A stretch of 64,000 bases of DNA from Paralithodes platypus (GCA_032716605.1 CM064552.1:10975033-11039032); one strand, 5' to 3'. Counted from the stretch's first letter, positions 30,925 to 42,058 are shown. Notes: generated by a model from the letters alone, not told the origin. Translations and numbers: made by a program.

Positions 30925-31480
30925 TATTTGTTTTTCTATGTGAGTGAGGGAGACAAAAGGCAGAACTGCCTGTAGCGAGTGCCTCCCCCAGAGTTGAAAG
31001 AGTGACAGGGCCAAAACTAACTAACTAACGTTCGTGCCAAAATACCTGGACACACGGAGTTTGAAGCAAGTTAAGTCATAGGAAGAGGGAAAGACTGATT
31101 CTGGGAGAGAGTTCCAGAGCTCAGCAGTTGAATAGAAGACTGAGAATAGCGTTTCACTCTTGGGTTGGAAAGTTGCACATAGTAGGGATGGGATTGTGTT
31201 GCAAGACGGGTACTACGTACCCTACGTAGAAGAGGTGGTGGTATACACTGGGAAAGCCTGAGGCACACTGATTAATGTAGTAGTGATAGAATAGCGAGAG
31301 AGATGCAACATTGCGGCGAAGAGAGAGAGATTGCAGAGAGTTGGTGAGAGGACGGGAGTTAATGATACGAAAGGCTTTCCTTTCTACTTTGTCTAGGAGT
31401 GCGGTGTGAGAGGATCCTCCCCACACATGTGAACAATACTCAATACAAGGACGCACTGTGCCCCTGTACAGAGCTATACC
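30925..31480 (-). pseudogene. Jockey/I-type LINE, 5'-truncated copy
   Basis: The minus strand reads MRPCIEYCSHVWGGSSHTAL, DKVERKAFRIINSRPLTNSL and RRNVASLSLFYHYYINQCAS. A frameshift near 31250 follows, then STRLATQSHPYYVQLSNPRV and LLSSGTLSQNQS. The 3' UTR lies at 30925-31010. RT catalytic region absent. Confidence 0.88.
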
Positions 31481-31759
31481 CCTCAGTTTTGACGTGTCAT
31501 GTGATAGTGCTAATAAATACGACAGCTATTCCAATTCTTCTCACAAAAGTCCCGTGCATTATCCTGCCCGACAGCTGCCCAAAATTAATTGCAATGAAGT
31601 TAACATCTGCGGAACACGGTAAGGAACGAGGAAAGTTGAACAAATGAAAGGATGAATTTGAACATTACTTAAGGAGGAGGGTAAGACAGAGAGTAATCGA
31701 GGTTAATGGGGCGTGTTTGATAGAGTTTGGGAAGAGTTTTAATTGTTATTGATAAGGCC
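31481..31759. other. Unassigned spacer
   Basis: No feature recognised. Confidence 0.35.
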
Positions 31760-31975
31760 CATAACCCTTTGACGATTATGATGAATTTGGACAGTCTATG
31801 CTGGCTACCATTAGACGGTTTTATACAATTTAGGATGGATCTGTGGGAATTATAAGGGGAAAGATAATCTTAATTATTCCTTTGACTTCCATCAAACCTT
31901 CGTAATCTGAATAAATTCGGCTAATAATAGCCAGGAAGCAAAACAGAAATGCGTCAACGGATCTTGTAAGGGTGT
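31760..31975. mobile_element. Hairpin element, family H2
   Basis: Arms pair through CTGGCTACCATTAGACGG and CGGCTAATAATAGCCAG, and through GGATGGATCTGTGGGAATTA and its diverged complement. Confidence 0.75.
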
Positions 31976-32154
31976 ATTTCTTATATCGGCTTCAAAAGTG
32001 CCTTATTGTAATTATTGGGTCTGTCCTCATTTGTCATTCTGCTTGCGTCGAATTGGAAGAGATATATTTGATATTTATAAGGTCCTTGATAAAATATAAG
32101 TAGTTGCATTAGCTTCTTAGGAGTCTGTTTCATCTGTTTATTTTGTTTTTTGAT

Positions 32155-32230
32155 ACAAGTCAGAGAAAGAGAGATAAGGAGAGAAAGAGAGATAAGGAGA
32201 GAAAGATACAAAAAACGGTGACCCCCTTAA
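32155..32230 (-). mobile_element. Family B foldback, terminal fragment
   Basis: Purine-rich AGAGAAAGAGAGATAAGGAG units and GGTGACCCCCTTAA match the right terminus of the copy at 33888-34253. It shares its TTAA with the next family A copy. Confidence 0.6.
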
Positions 32231-32563
32231 GGGGAAGTTTTTAGTTTGGTCTCTAGGTATCCATCAAGCTTAACATTACACCCCCTTGAGCCCCTTTCAA
32301 GATAAATTTGTACATTTTTCGGTAGAAAAATGTCCCGGCTGAAGGCCGGTTCCTCTTAAATTACAGGCTCGCTATCGCTCGCCAGGATAAAATCGACACC
32401 TAAATGGCACGAAAGGTCTTAAAATTGACAGAAATGGGTCGAAAGTTCTTAAAATCGTCAAAATAATTGGGCGAACTGCTTAAAATCCCAAAAGCAATGG
32501 GGCTAGACATGAGGGAGAAAGGAGTCAAGAAAAAAAGTCCCTCAAGTGGATATCTCCCCTTAA
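32227..32563 (+). mobile_element. Family A element, short form, complete
   Basis: TTAAGGGGAAGTTTTTAGTT left, GTGGATATCTCCCCTTAA right. Internal order intact. Confidence 0.9.
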
Positions 32564-32938
32564 CAATGTAGGTCAAATTACACGCGATACCTCCATCATC
32601 TATATATTAATGCGGCAGTAGCTTCCACATCTGCCGCTCGGATATAACTAATTAAATAAGTGAAGCGCTAATCCAATAATGTATTCTTTCAGCTTTTATC
32701 TGAGCAAGGACACATGCAAATAAAGCTCCGGGACAGATATTATTTAATTATTATCCATTGCACAGGTTATTGAGAACACACAGATTACAATGAAAGTAAT
32801 GATAGATTTATATCTTGAGCTTGGGATAATACTAAACTCTTCATAATGCACAATACGAACTACAACGATCAAAGTTAATGCAGTACTGGTAAGCTATGTT
32901 CTTTGATATCATGGTAATAGATAGATATAAAGACATAA
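32564..32938. other. Unassigned stretch
   Basis: No gene or repeat recognised. Confidence 0.4.
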
Positions 32939-32939
<1 letters not shown>

Positions 32940-33027
<88 letters not shown>

Positions 33028-33092
33028 ACAGTCGGTCCTTCCCATTATAGTTTTGACAAAGAGCGCTCACTCTCACTCACTCACTGTCACTG

Positions 33093-33135
<43 letters not shown>
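32940..33135 (+). repeat. (GT)n and (CT)n microsatellites
   Basis: (GT)n 32940-33024, about 42 perfect units, then unique sequence and (CT)n 33095-33131. Confidence 0.98.
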
Positions 33136-33141
<6 letters not shown>

Positions 33142-33499
33142 TGGTTTAAGTTGTTGTCACGCTTTCCTGTGAACGAGGTTTATCTTGGACTCTAAACTCA
33201 AGAAACTGTCCTGTCTGTATTGATCTTAGGATTGGTATAATAGACATTGATAGTGTGTGACCAATTGTAACTGAATCATTGTATCACAAATCATTATTGT
33301 ATCGAAATGTATAATTGTCTGCCGGCATCCAGCCAGTGGAGCGATAAATAAAGGCGAAGCAGTCAAATATCTCTCTCTGTCTCTCTCTACCACCTCACCA
33401 TAAAATGACCCAAGTTTCCCAATATTCCTCACAATAGCTCATACTATATATTAAGCCCAGTACCTCCTAATATACTACAGCAACAATACAACCATGACT
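33136..33499. other. Unassigned stretch
   Basis: No recognised gene. Short (TC)n near 33370. Confidence 0.35.
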
Positions 33500-33797
33500 C
33501 TATTAATACACCCCCCCCCCCAATAATACAGTCATCACTCTATTAATACACCCCCCCCCCCAATAATACAGTCATCACTCTATTAATACACCCCCCCCCC
33601 CAATAATACAGTCATCACTCTATTAATACACCCCCCCCCCCAATAATACAGTCATCACTCTATTAATACACCCCCCCCCCAATAATACAGTCATCACTCT
33701 ATTAATACCACCCCCCCCCCCAATAATACAGTCATCACTCTATTAATACACCCCCCCCCCCAATAATACAGTCATCACTCTATTAATACACCTCCCC
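33500..33797 (+). repeat. 40-bp tandem repeat with C-runs
   Basis: Seven to eight units of AATAATACAGTCATCACTCT + ATTAATACAC + a run of 10-11 C. Almost identical units with only C-run length changes, so the expansion is recent. Confidence 0.95.
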
Positions 33798-33887
33798 CCC
33801 CCCCACTTATCTGTTGGTACACCGTACTACAGTACTAAACAGCCGATTGGATCTCCACCTCTTGACACTTACAGCCGGTCTTGTCCT

Positions 33888-34253
33888 TTAAGGGAGCCCA
33901 CCTCGCTTTTTTTTCTCTTTCTCTTCCTCTCTCTTTGGCTTATATCTATTCTGTCCCATTCAGCCTACTGTTTTAAGAAGTGTCAATATTTTCCTGGCGA
34001 GCGGTAGCGAGCCAGCATATATATATTTTTGTTTTGACAGCAAGCTAAATTTGTAAATTTTTCGATAGAAAAATGTCTCTGGCGAAAGCGGATTTCTCCA
34101 TACAATGCTGGCTCGCTATCGCTCGCCAGGAAGATATCGACACCTAGATGGGGATAAAAGTCTTAAAACAGTTGGCTGAATGGGGTCGAATGGATACAAG
34201 CCAGGGAAAGAAAGAAAAGGAGAGAAAGAACAAAAAAAGGTGACCCCCCTTAA
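33888..34253. mobile_element. TTAA-flanked foldback element, family B
   Basis: TTAAGGGAGCCCACC left, GGTGACCCCCCTTAA right. Two inverted halves with GGCGAGCGGTAGCGAGCC and GGCTCGCTATCGCTCGCC. Confidence 0.85.
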
Positions 34254-34320
34254 CCCATCGAGCACCGATGACGGCCTTTTCATCATATTCTGGCAACTGT
34301 TCGATGATTTTAGTAAGACA
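34250..34320 (+). mobile_element. Hairpin element family H1, left arm
   Basis: TTAACCCATCGAGCACCGAT, then TTTTCATCATATTCTGGCAA and CGATGATTTTAG. It begins at the TTAA that ends the family B copy. The partner arm is at 34790-34938. Confidence 0.7.
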
Positions 34321-34789
34321 CTCAAGCTGCGGGGCCCGACATATGTCGTGTGAGAGAATCATGGCCACCTCTGCGGTGCCCGACATATGTCGCAAGGGAT
34401 GTTGAGCACATTATCGGCCCTGAGAGAGAGCCCATGCGCTGGGAGGACGATAGGCGGGCTCTGACCGCTCGGCACGGACCGAGTGCCGCGACTGTCACTA
34501 CCTCCTCAACATTCCACACCCACGGCTTCGTGAGACCAGGAAAAAACTCTGAAAATAACCGTATTTTAGGGTTTTCCCCTCGTGTTGCACTACAGGATAA
34601 CCTGCGGTCGTACAAGGATGATTCAGGTGTCATTGGAAAGCTCTATTATCGCCCTTTCACGGATACATAATTGTATTACGCTCTGGCTCTTGTTTATGCA
34701 TGATAAAGAGCATGGAATGAAGCTCGTTTAGGGTAAATATGCCCGCCTGCCAGGTAGTAGAAGTTACAAACATCCCCGTTGGACAAGGG
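34321..34789. mobile_element. GC-richer insertion splitting a family H element, possibly piggyBac-like
   Basis: About 470 bp, clearly more GC-rich than its surroundings to about 34620, separating the two arms of one H element. It holds two copies of the palindrome CGACATATGTCG (about 34338 and 34382) each preceded by GCCC, and TGTCATTGGAAAGCTC. It ends CCCGTTGGACAAGGGTTAAG, a TTAA terminus. The 106-codon frame at 34350 has no recognised domain. A non-autonomous piggyBac-type origin is inferred from the terminal TTAA only. Confidence 0.45.
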
Positions 34790-34938
34790 TTAAGAAGGGC
34801 CTCAGACGTATAAAATGCTACAGACTATATAAATTAATTCTTTTAAGTACCACAGATCCTTCCTAAGCTGATTAAAATTGTCTAATACTTGCCAGAACAT
34901 GATGGAAAGGATGTCACCGGTAGACAATGGGTTAAGAT
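34790..34938 (+). mobile_element. Hairpin element family H1, right arm
   Basis: GGCCTCAGACGTATAAAATG, CACAGATCCTTCCTAAGCTG, GTCTAATACTTGCCAGAACA and ATGTCACCGGTAGACAATGG + GTTAA. Its complement is the arm at 34250-34320. Confidence 0.75.
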
Positions 34939-35564
34939 TATTGTAGCATGCATGACTAATATAACCCTAAGATGTCACCCACCCACCCCCTCTCTCTCTC
35001 GCTCTCTCTCTCTCCCTCCCTCTCTTTCTATCTCTCTGTCCCTAACAACCATCATCATCACCTTAAACCACCGTTACCTGGACTACAATAATACCCTTCC
35101 AGATGACGTAGTTTACCATCACCCGTATCATTAGCCTCTGAGCACCCCCCCCCCCCCCCGAACGCATTATACCGCCTCCAGACACGATTCACCATAATCT
35201 TAACGAGTCCGGGTATGTGCGGGGGATCACTGGCGGAATCGAACCTGTGTGTGTCTATGTCTTGTTGTACCGTCGCTTCCGGGTTGTAAGTTACGGTAAT
35301 GGGACTGTAATTTGGTGTAATGGGACGTTAGTTGTTTTGAGCTTAGTTATTCCAAAACGGCCTGATTGTTATATGAAATACTATTATTATACTATCCAAC
35401 AAAATATCCATCAAATACTACTATTACACCATCTAATAAAATATCATTGCAATACTATTATTACTTTACCTTATTTAATATCAACTGCAACCATTTCAGA
35501 ATGGAGCATTTTTAACATTGATAAAACTCTAACACTGCAAACATATTGAAAAACCCTTGATTTA
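34939..35564. other. Unassigned stretch with (CT)n, C-run and ATTA-rich tract
   Basis: (CT)n-like 34988-35040, C-run 35145-35159, loosely repeated TACTATTATTAC words 35380-35470. No gene recognised. Confidence 0.4.
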
Positions 35565-35720
35565 GGCTAATTACCTCTGCCAACGAAGTTGGAAGGTTAT
35601 GATTTCGCCTCTGTTTGTCTGTAAACAAAATATCTCTTAAAGTTATAAACCGTTTATCACGAAATTTGTGGGCAGATATCGGAACGTATAGTCTATTCAC
35701 TGTAATTATGCGAGAAATCA
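35565..35720 (+). repeat. Widespread marine-invertebrate interspersed repeat (family F)
   Basis: ATTACCTCTGCCAACGAAGT, GGAAGGTTATG.TTTCGCCTC, TGTTTGTCTGTAAACAAAAT, TCACGAAATTTGTGGGCAGA. I recognise the general pattern from many marine animal genomes but cannot assign a class. Related reverse copy at 61665-62000. Confidence 0.6.
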
Positions 35721-35721
35721 T

Positions 35722-35890
35722 AAACTCTATCTTCTGTAACTGAAAAAGGGCTAGAGCAAATTGGCTGTAAATTTCCACATCTATTCCTTGACTGACTCTT
35801 CCCAAATGGTCGAAATATTTGCTTGATTACACTGGCCTATTTCGAGTTACAGAGGTTAGAAGTCATGATTTCTCGCCTACTTGCAGCGAA
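35722..35890 (+). repeat. Dispersed repeat E
   Basis: CTTCTGTAACTGAAAAAGGG, ATTGGCTGTAAATTTCCACA, TTCCCAAATGGTCGAAA and TTTCGAGTTACAGAGGTTAG. Directly adjoins family F here. Confidence 0.75.
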
Positions 35891-36024
35891 TAGACTATAG
35901 TGTGTAGAAGTGTTAACCTGAAGAAGCTATATGGGAAACGTCAATAGAGTGCCCCTCCTCAAATGGTGTTTGTATTAATTTGTGGGGGTGAAAACCTCAG
36001 TGGAGATAACTTGTACACGCATTG

Positions 36025-36290
36025 AATTCTAGAGGTCCTTCTTAAGCAGGATAGAATCGTCTAATGCTATCCAGAACAATGAAAAATGGCATCCTAATCC
36101 TCCCTCGTTGTTTGAGGACGCACTTCTTTATTCTATTCTGCTTATCAGTAGAAGATTTCATATAGTTTAGGAAGGACGTTTGGAAGGCAGAGGGTTAATT
36201 TATATATATAGTTTACCTCATTGATTATTAAACGGTCGTCTAAATCTAGCCATAACAATGAAAATGACATCATCGTTCTGGAGGGGTTAA
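36025..36290. mobile_element. Hairpin element family H, two overlapping copies or one rearranged
   Basis: A right arm (GGTCCTTCTTAAGCAGGATA, CGTCTAATGCTATCCAGAAC) is followed by a second left arm (ATTCTGCTTATCAGTAGAAG, TTTAGGAAGGACG), a short loop and its right arm ending GGAGGGGTTAA. Confidence 0.65.
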
Positions 36291-36634
36291 AGGGAGATTT
36301 CCACTTGAGGGACTTTTTTCTTGACCCCTTACTCCCTCATGTCTAGCCCCATTGCTTTTGAGATGTTAAGACGTTCACCCAATTAGTTAGACGATTTTAA
36401 GAACCCTCGCCCCATTTCTGTAAATTTTAAGACCATTCGTGCCACTTAGGTGTCGATATTTTCCTGGCGAGCGATAGCGAGCCTGTAATTTACGGGGAAC
36501 CGGCCTTTGGCCGGGAAATTTTTCTACCGAAAAATTTACAAATTTATCTTGAAAGGGGGTCTAGGGGGGGGGGGGGGGGGAGTAATTTTAAGCTTGATGG
36601 AAGTCTAGGGAATCAACTAAAAACCTCCCCTTAA
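36287..36634 (-). mobile_element. Family A element, short form, complete
   Basis: TTAAAGGGAGATTTCCACTT left, AAAAACCTCCCCTTAA right. It shares its left TTAA with the preceding H element. Internal G-run of about 15. Confidence 0.88.
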
Positions 36635-36669
36635 GGTGAATAGCAGCTTCAGTGCATTGTGTTACGCTT

Positions 36670-37490
36670 GGTGGGCGCGATTAACCTTGTCAGGATAGGA
36701 TGACACGTTTCCTCATTATCATCTAGCTATCATAAGAATATGGTTATGCAGGTTTGGACGTATCTCTAGGAATTAAAGAGGTACAAACTGTCTCTACTAA
36801 CCCTCTGACTTCAAAATGTACTTCATAAACCCTCTGACTTCAAAATGTACTTCATAAACCCTCTGACTTCAAAATGTACTTCATAAACCCTCTGACTTCA
36901 AATTGTACTTCATAAACCCTCTGACTTCAAAATGTACTTCATAAAACCTGACTTCAAAATGTACTTCATAAACCCCCTGACTTCAAAATGTACTTCATAA
37001 ACCCTGACTTCAAAATGTACTTCATAAACCCTGACTTCAAAATGTACTTCATAAACCCTCTGACTTCAAAATGTACTTCATAAACCCTCTGACTTCAAAA
37101 TGTACTTCATAAACCCTGACTTCAAAATGTACTTCATAAACCCTGACTTCAAAATGTACTTCATAAACCCTCTGACTTCAAAATGTACTTCATAAACCCT
37201 GACTTCAAAATGTACTTCATAAACCCTCTGACTTCAAAATGTACTTCATAAACCCTGACTTCAAAATGTACTTCATAAACCCTGACTTCAAAATGTACTT
37301 CATAAACCCTGACTTCAAAATGTACTTCATAAACCCTGACTTCAAAATGTACTTCATAAACCCTCTGACTTCAAAATGTACTTCATAAACCCTGACTTCA
37401 AAATGTACTTCATAAACCCTCTGACTTCAAAATGTACTTCATAAACCCTGACTTCAAAATGTACTTCATAAACTAAATAAATTCGTCTAT
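36670..37490. mobile_element. Hairpin element family H2 expanded by an internal minisatellite
   Basis: The left arm (36670-36800: CATCTAGCTATCATAAGAAT, GTTTGGACGTATCTCTAGGAATTA) is followed by the loop, then ACCCTCTGACTTC. The right arm is amplified in tandem before finishing with AAACTAAATAAATTCGTCTA. The expansion lies wholly within the right arm. Confidence 0.75.
36806..37470 (+). repeat. 27/29-bp minisatellite derived from a family H arm
   Basis: About 24 units of CCCTCTGACTTCAAAATGTA + CTTCATAAA, alternating with a 27-bp form lacking CT. CTCTGACTTC is the usual start of an H2 right arm (compare 53660). Confidence 0.95.
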
Positions 37491-37544
37491 TAATCATTTG
37501 CATTTACATAAAAAACACGTCCTCGAGAAACGAGAGAGTATAGT

Positions 37545-37755
37545 CGCACTAATAAGTGATGTTTCGGCACCAAGTATGTTTTTGATCAGTAATTGGTATC
37601 AGCAATATCAAAAATTAATTGATTCATATCGAGTGAAATATACAAACATGTTCCTACACTCACCACCTCTATTCAACATCTAGCAGACATTAATACAGCA
37701 CAGACCAAGCCAAACGTAATGACAGCTGGGACATGACTTATTAGCGCGACCGTAC
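37545..37755 (+). repeat. Dispersed repeat G, copy 1
   Basis: AAGTGATGTTTCGGCACCAA, AATTGGTATCAGCA, ATACAAACATGTTCCTA, CTATTCAACATCT, CGTAATGACAG. Matches 50770-50965 at roughly 80 percent by eye. Class unknown. Confidence 0.75.
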
Positions 37756-37881
37756 ATTCAAATGGAATACATTGTAGCATGATCAAAATACAAGAATGCA
37801 ATCACTCAAAAGCAGAAACTAAATTAATGTAAACTGAATGAATGAAACGACATCATATCCATCAATTAAATACAAAAACCT

Positions 37882-38083
37882 ATAACTCCTTTAGCGCGAT
37901 GACTTACTTTTCATCATATTCGGGTTTCCACTAGACGAATTCAATTAGCTTATAATATACCTTCAAGACTCAAAATGGTAAATACGATCTCATTAATAAC
38001 ACAGATCCTTCTTAAACTGCATAAATCGTCTAATTTAACCAGAATAAAAAGGAAACAGGTGCCATGGTGCTGAAGGGGTTAAA
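37882..38083. mobile_element. Hairpin element, family H1
   Basis: Arms pair through TTCATCATATTCGGGTTTCC.CTAGACG and CGTCTAATTTAACCAGAATA. It ends TGCTGAAGGGGTTAA. Confidence 0.7.
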
Positions 38084-38106
38084 ACCACGCCATCTCACCG
38101 TAATGC

Positions 38107-38476
38107 TTAATGTTACCTGGGCCGGTTTTCTTGACCACTTTCTCCCTCATGTTTAGCCCCATTAGTTTTCAGATGTTAAGATGTTTGCCCCATTAGTTAG
38201 TCGATTATAAGACCTTTCGCCCCATTTCTTCGTCAATATTTAGACCTTTCGTGCTATTTAGGTTTCGATTTTTTCCCTGGCGAACGGTAGTGAGCCTGTA
38301 TTGTTGGAAGAACCGGCCTTAGGCCGGGAAATTTTTCTACCGAAAAAGGTACAAATTAATCTAGAAGGGGGATCTAATGGATGTTTTTTTTTTAATTTGA
38401 TAGAGGTCTAGGGAGGAAACTAGACAAATAACGAATACATGCAAAAATCGCCCAAAAAGTGAACCATTCCCCTTAA
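38107..38476 (-). mobile_element. Family A element, complete body, left end rearranged
   Basis: The right end GAACCATTCCCCTTAA is normal. The left end reads TTAATGTTACCTGGGCCGG where a close relative at 50191 has TTAAGGGGGGATGGGCCGG. TTAATGTTA also follows the right end, so the flank may have replaced the left terminus. Confidence 0.8.
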
Positions 38477-39250
38477 TGTTACATCAAGATTGTGTTCCCT
38501 TGAGACACTCTCAGGTATATACAGTATATATTACTACCATATATTGTAATGTACAAATATATAAACCTAATCATCTTAAGGGCAATTACTCTAAAAGCTT
38601 CAGGTTATTCTAGGTTGGTATTTTAATTGAACAGTTAATTGCCTACTTAATTTTAGGCTCATACAATTAATTATATAAGTAAGACAGATTACCCCGAATG
38701 ACATTGTTTGTTCACACTAAACATTTAATAAGAGGGTTTATAGCAATAAAGTTAATAACAAGAATAAAAGAGGTGTTATATAGGTGGAAGAAGGAAAAAC
38801 AAAATAAAAAGGAAGAAGGGATATATAGTCAAAATGAAGAGGAACGGAAGCAGGAAAAGAGGGACACCATAAACGAAGAGGAGGGAAAGTGTATGAAAAT
38901 ATATGAATGATAACGATATGACATGGGGAGAAGTGCAGCCAAGTTGTGCTGTATGGCGTGGATAACCTTGCATGATATACGTCAAAAGAAACTGGACATT
39001 TAATTTTAGTGGCCTCGGTTCGATCCCAGACTGAGATGCAGTTTGTGTTATAACTCACAAACTCATGTCCTAATCTTTGCTTTATTAGTACTATTTTTTC
39101 ATGACTCTTGGAAGAATATTTTTCTGTTTTACCTCTTACTAAAAACGGCTTCATAGTAGCTAAGTTTGTTCAACCAACTTCGAGGGTTCTACTCCCTCAT
39201 GTAGTTTCGTGCTCTGTAAAGGAGCTTGCACACCTTTATAAAGTTCTGTA
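38477..39250. other. Unassigned stretch, purine-rich segment 38780-38890
   Basis: No gene recognised. CTCGGTTCGATCCCAGACTGAG at about 39013 resembles a tRNA box B stem, perhaps a SINE fragment. Confidence 0.35.
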
Positions 39251-39260
39251 TAATTATACA

Positions 39261-39349
39261 GTGTGCGTGTGTGTGTGTGCGTGCGTGCGCGTGCGTGTGT
39301 GTGTGTGTGCGCGTGCGTGTGTGTGTGTGCGTGTGCGTGTGTGTGTGTA
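39261..39349 (+). repeat. (GT)n/(GC)n microsatellite
   Basis: Interrupted alternating purine-pyrimidine tract with TGCGTGCGCG segments. Confidence 0.95.
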
Positions 39350-39559
39350 GCGGTGGTGGTGAAGGTTGGGGGAAGGGGGGGTTACAGCACATAAAACTAT
39401 ACTTGATTTTTGGTTTTTGTTTTTATCAAAGGCATTACAAATTGCCAACTCTTCTGCTCTACCTTCCTTAAGACTCTCGCCAAGTTTGCATATCACTCTT
39501 TACAATGATTGCCAAAAAGTTTTCTCCAGGCTATACCAAGATTTATATAGATCTTGGGC
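39350..39559. other. Unassigned spacer
   Basis: No feature recognised. Confidence 0.3.
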
Positions 39560-39906
39560 TTAAGGCGGTAGGGCTTGGTTTTTGGTCTATATATTTATTT
39601 TATTAATATATTTTTTAGTTTCCTCTCTAGACCTCCATCAAGCTTAGAAAAACACCCCCTAGACCCCCTTTCAAGATAAATTTGTACATTTTTCGGCCGG
39701 GACGGTTCCTTCTAAAATTAGAGGCTCGCTATCGCTCGCCAGGAAAAAATCGACACCTAAAGGGCACGAAAAGCTTTAATGTTGTCCAAAAAAAAAAAAA
39801 AAAAAAAATGAGGCAAAAGGCCTCAAAATCGCCAAACTAACGGACCGAACGTCTTAAAACCTCAAAACTAATATGCTAAACATGAGGGAGAAGGGAGTCC
39901 ATATTC
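39560..39906 (+). mobile_element. Family A element, long form, right end missing
   Basis: TTAAGGCGGTAGGGCTTGG left. The palindrome is shortened to CGGCCGGGACGG and an A-run of about 20 lies inside the 32-bp units. It stops after AACATGAGGGAGAAGGGAG. Confidence 0.8.
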
Positions 39907-39984
39907 AATTTATCGTCAGCTGAAATGAAACTGACTATTTATAGGTAGGTCTATCGTAAGGATCACTATATGTGTTGTTGCTTG

Positions 39985-40400
39985 TTTTTATCTGTACTTC
40001 TTTGCACTTACTATAGTTTACCCGTATGCCTGCAAGCCAGTCATTATGATAAGCTAGTTGTTGTGATTGCAATTGACCACTTGCGAGTTTTGGTCTATAA
40101 GGAAGTTGGAGCCGTGGCCATTAATATTTAGCAGAATTACCAGCTAAAATACGGTCTTATTTCATTTATAAATATATGAAACCAAATCGATCATACTTTT
40201 TATCCATCAGAAACCCACATTATTATTGCATTTCTCTTTAATATCGATGTTCACGGCTCCAACTTCCTTATAGAACGAAACTCGCAAGTGGTCAATGAAA
40301 AAACTGCAACAATGTTCAAGTATTTCTCAGTTCAAATACAACACATATCGTACCACATTGACTGGCTAGAAATACGACAACACTATAGTAATAACCAACG
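39985..40400. mobile_element. Foldback element with TTACTATAGT ends
   Basis: TTACTATAGT (40008-40017) and ACTATAGTAA (40382-40391) are exact inverse matches. Inside, AAGCCAGTCATT pairs with a GACTGGCT segment, and CAATTGACCACTTGCGAGTT pairs with AACTCGCAAGTGGTCAATG. The inner pairing extends through AAGGAAGTTGGAGCCGTGG. Two imperfect arms surround a loop of about 135 bp. Superfamily unknown. Confidence 0.75.
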
Positions 40401-40800
40401 ACAAATATACTAACCATACTAATAATATAATACTAATGCTAGCAATATGGGGGTTGTTTTGCAGTGGAATCTTATTATAGCTTGATTGTAACTTTGTCTA
40501 CAGTTTCCACCTACTAAATAATGACAACTATGACTGTTCTCAATTCGACATATCCACAGCAAAAGATTATCCTTCTAATTCATGGTCAACAAAACAAAAA
40601 CGAAAACACAGATTGAACTGTATCTAATGTTTCTGTTTTACGAATCTACATGGCGGCCCCTCTCTCTTTCTCTCACTCACACACACACAACAATACACAC
40701 ACTCGCACTCACACACAGAAACGCACTCATTCATACACACAATATCAACTCTCCCTCTTTCTCGACTCCCTCCTTTAAAGTAGACAAGAACAAGAGCACA
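40401..40800. other. Unassigned stretch with CA-rich part
   Basis: 40670-40740 is CACAC-rich. No gene recognised. Confidence 0.4.
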
Positions 40801-40809
40801 TCCTCCCCC

Positions 40810-40852
<43 letters not shown>
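40801..40852 (+). repeat. C-run and (TC)n
   Basis: About 15 C, then about 16 TC units. Confidence 0.95.
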
Positions 40853-40853
<1 letters not shown>

Positions 40854-40904
40854 GCCAATCTCACGGCCAGAAGCACAACATTGGAGGCAGCAGCAGGGAG
40901 ATCA

Positions 40905-41153
40905 CTTTATGGTCGCCTTCAGAGTTGGGTCATGATATACAGCCCTCTATACAGTGAAAAGGGACCAACTGTGCATACATAGACGCCATATTGGAAGCCT
41001 TGGTCATGCTATATAGCCTTCCATATTGCTGGTGATCCAACCTTTTTTATATGGGCGCCATGTTGCCTACCTTGATCATGATATTCAGTTATCTATATAG
41101 GGTGGAGGGGGACTCAACCTTGTTTTTAGAAGCCATGTTGGAAACTTTGGATG

Positions 41154-41227
<74 letters not shown>

Positions 41228-41340
41228 TTCACCCTAGGAAGATAAACTAAATGTGTCTATATAGTCGCCATGTTGTATACCTCGGTCCTGTTAATGTAGG
41301 CCTTGTGCACTCGAGATTCTATTATGATCATATGGGCTTC
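40905..41340 (+). repeat. Degenerate tandem repeat (about 85-100 bp) split by (TA)n
   Basis: Four or five units contain CGCCAT.TTG, CCTTGGTCATG.TAT and TATA.AG. A (TA)n tract of about 34 units sits at 41156-41223. Confidence 0.65.
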
Positions 41341-41344
41341 CGTT

Positions 41345-41690
41345 ACTCGCTGTTTATGGACCTCCTTCTCCCTCATGTTTAGCATATTAGTTTTGAGGTT
41401 ATAAGACGTTCAGCCCATTAGTTTGAAGATTTTAACACCTTTCACCACATTTCGTTGTCAATGTTAGAACCTTTCGTGCCATTTAAGTGTCGATTTTTTC
41501 CTGGCGAGAGATAGCGAGCCTCTAAATTTAGAAGGGGCCGGGACATTATTCTACCGAAAAATTTGCAAATTTATCTTGACAGGGGGTCTAGGGTTTTTTT
41601 TTCTAAGCTTGATGGTGGTCTAGCGAGGAAACTAAAACATCAATAAAAAATAAATATATAGACCAACAACCAAGCACTACCCCTATAACT
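41345..41690 (-). mobile_element. Family A element, long form, left TTAA lost
   Basis: From GTTTATGGACCTCCTTCTCC to CAAGCACTACCCCTATAA. Internal order intact, but the palindrome has shrunk to GGGGCCGGGAC. Confidence 0.8.
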
Positions 41691-41989
41691 CGATTAGTAC
41701 CGTTATTGATAGCGGTATTAACAGATATTGTCTTAGTACACTGCCTGATTATTAGCATGGAAGAATGGGTGTAGAGATATGAAGCTCGGATCGTGTGGCC
41801 AAATAATCGGTTTCAGAATAGTGTGCCCCTAAAATGGTACGGTACAGCCACGAACAAGAATATACGAACACCTCCACCTGAGTAAAACGAGACAAGGAAC
41901 ATTAACTAGTGAACCCAAAGACAAAGTAAACAAAAATAACAAAAATAACAAAAATAAAATAAATAAATAAATAATAGAACCAGTACTCC
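41691..41989. other. Unassigned spacer
   Basis: No feature recognised; AATA-type repeats 41935-41975. Confidence 0.35.

Positions 41990-42058
<69 letters not shown>

Noticed and set aside
34350..34670. 106-codon frame in the GC-rich insert
   Set aside because: An overlapping frame of equal length exists on the other strand, as expected from GC-rich non-coding sequence; no domain recognised.
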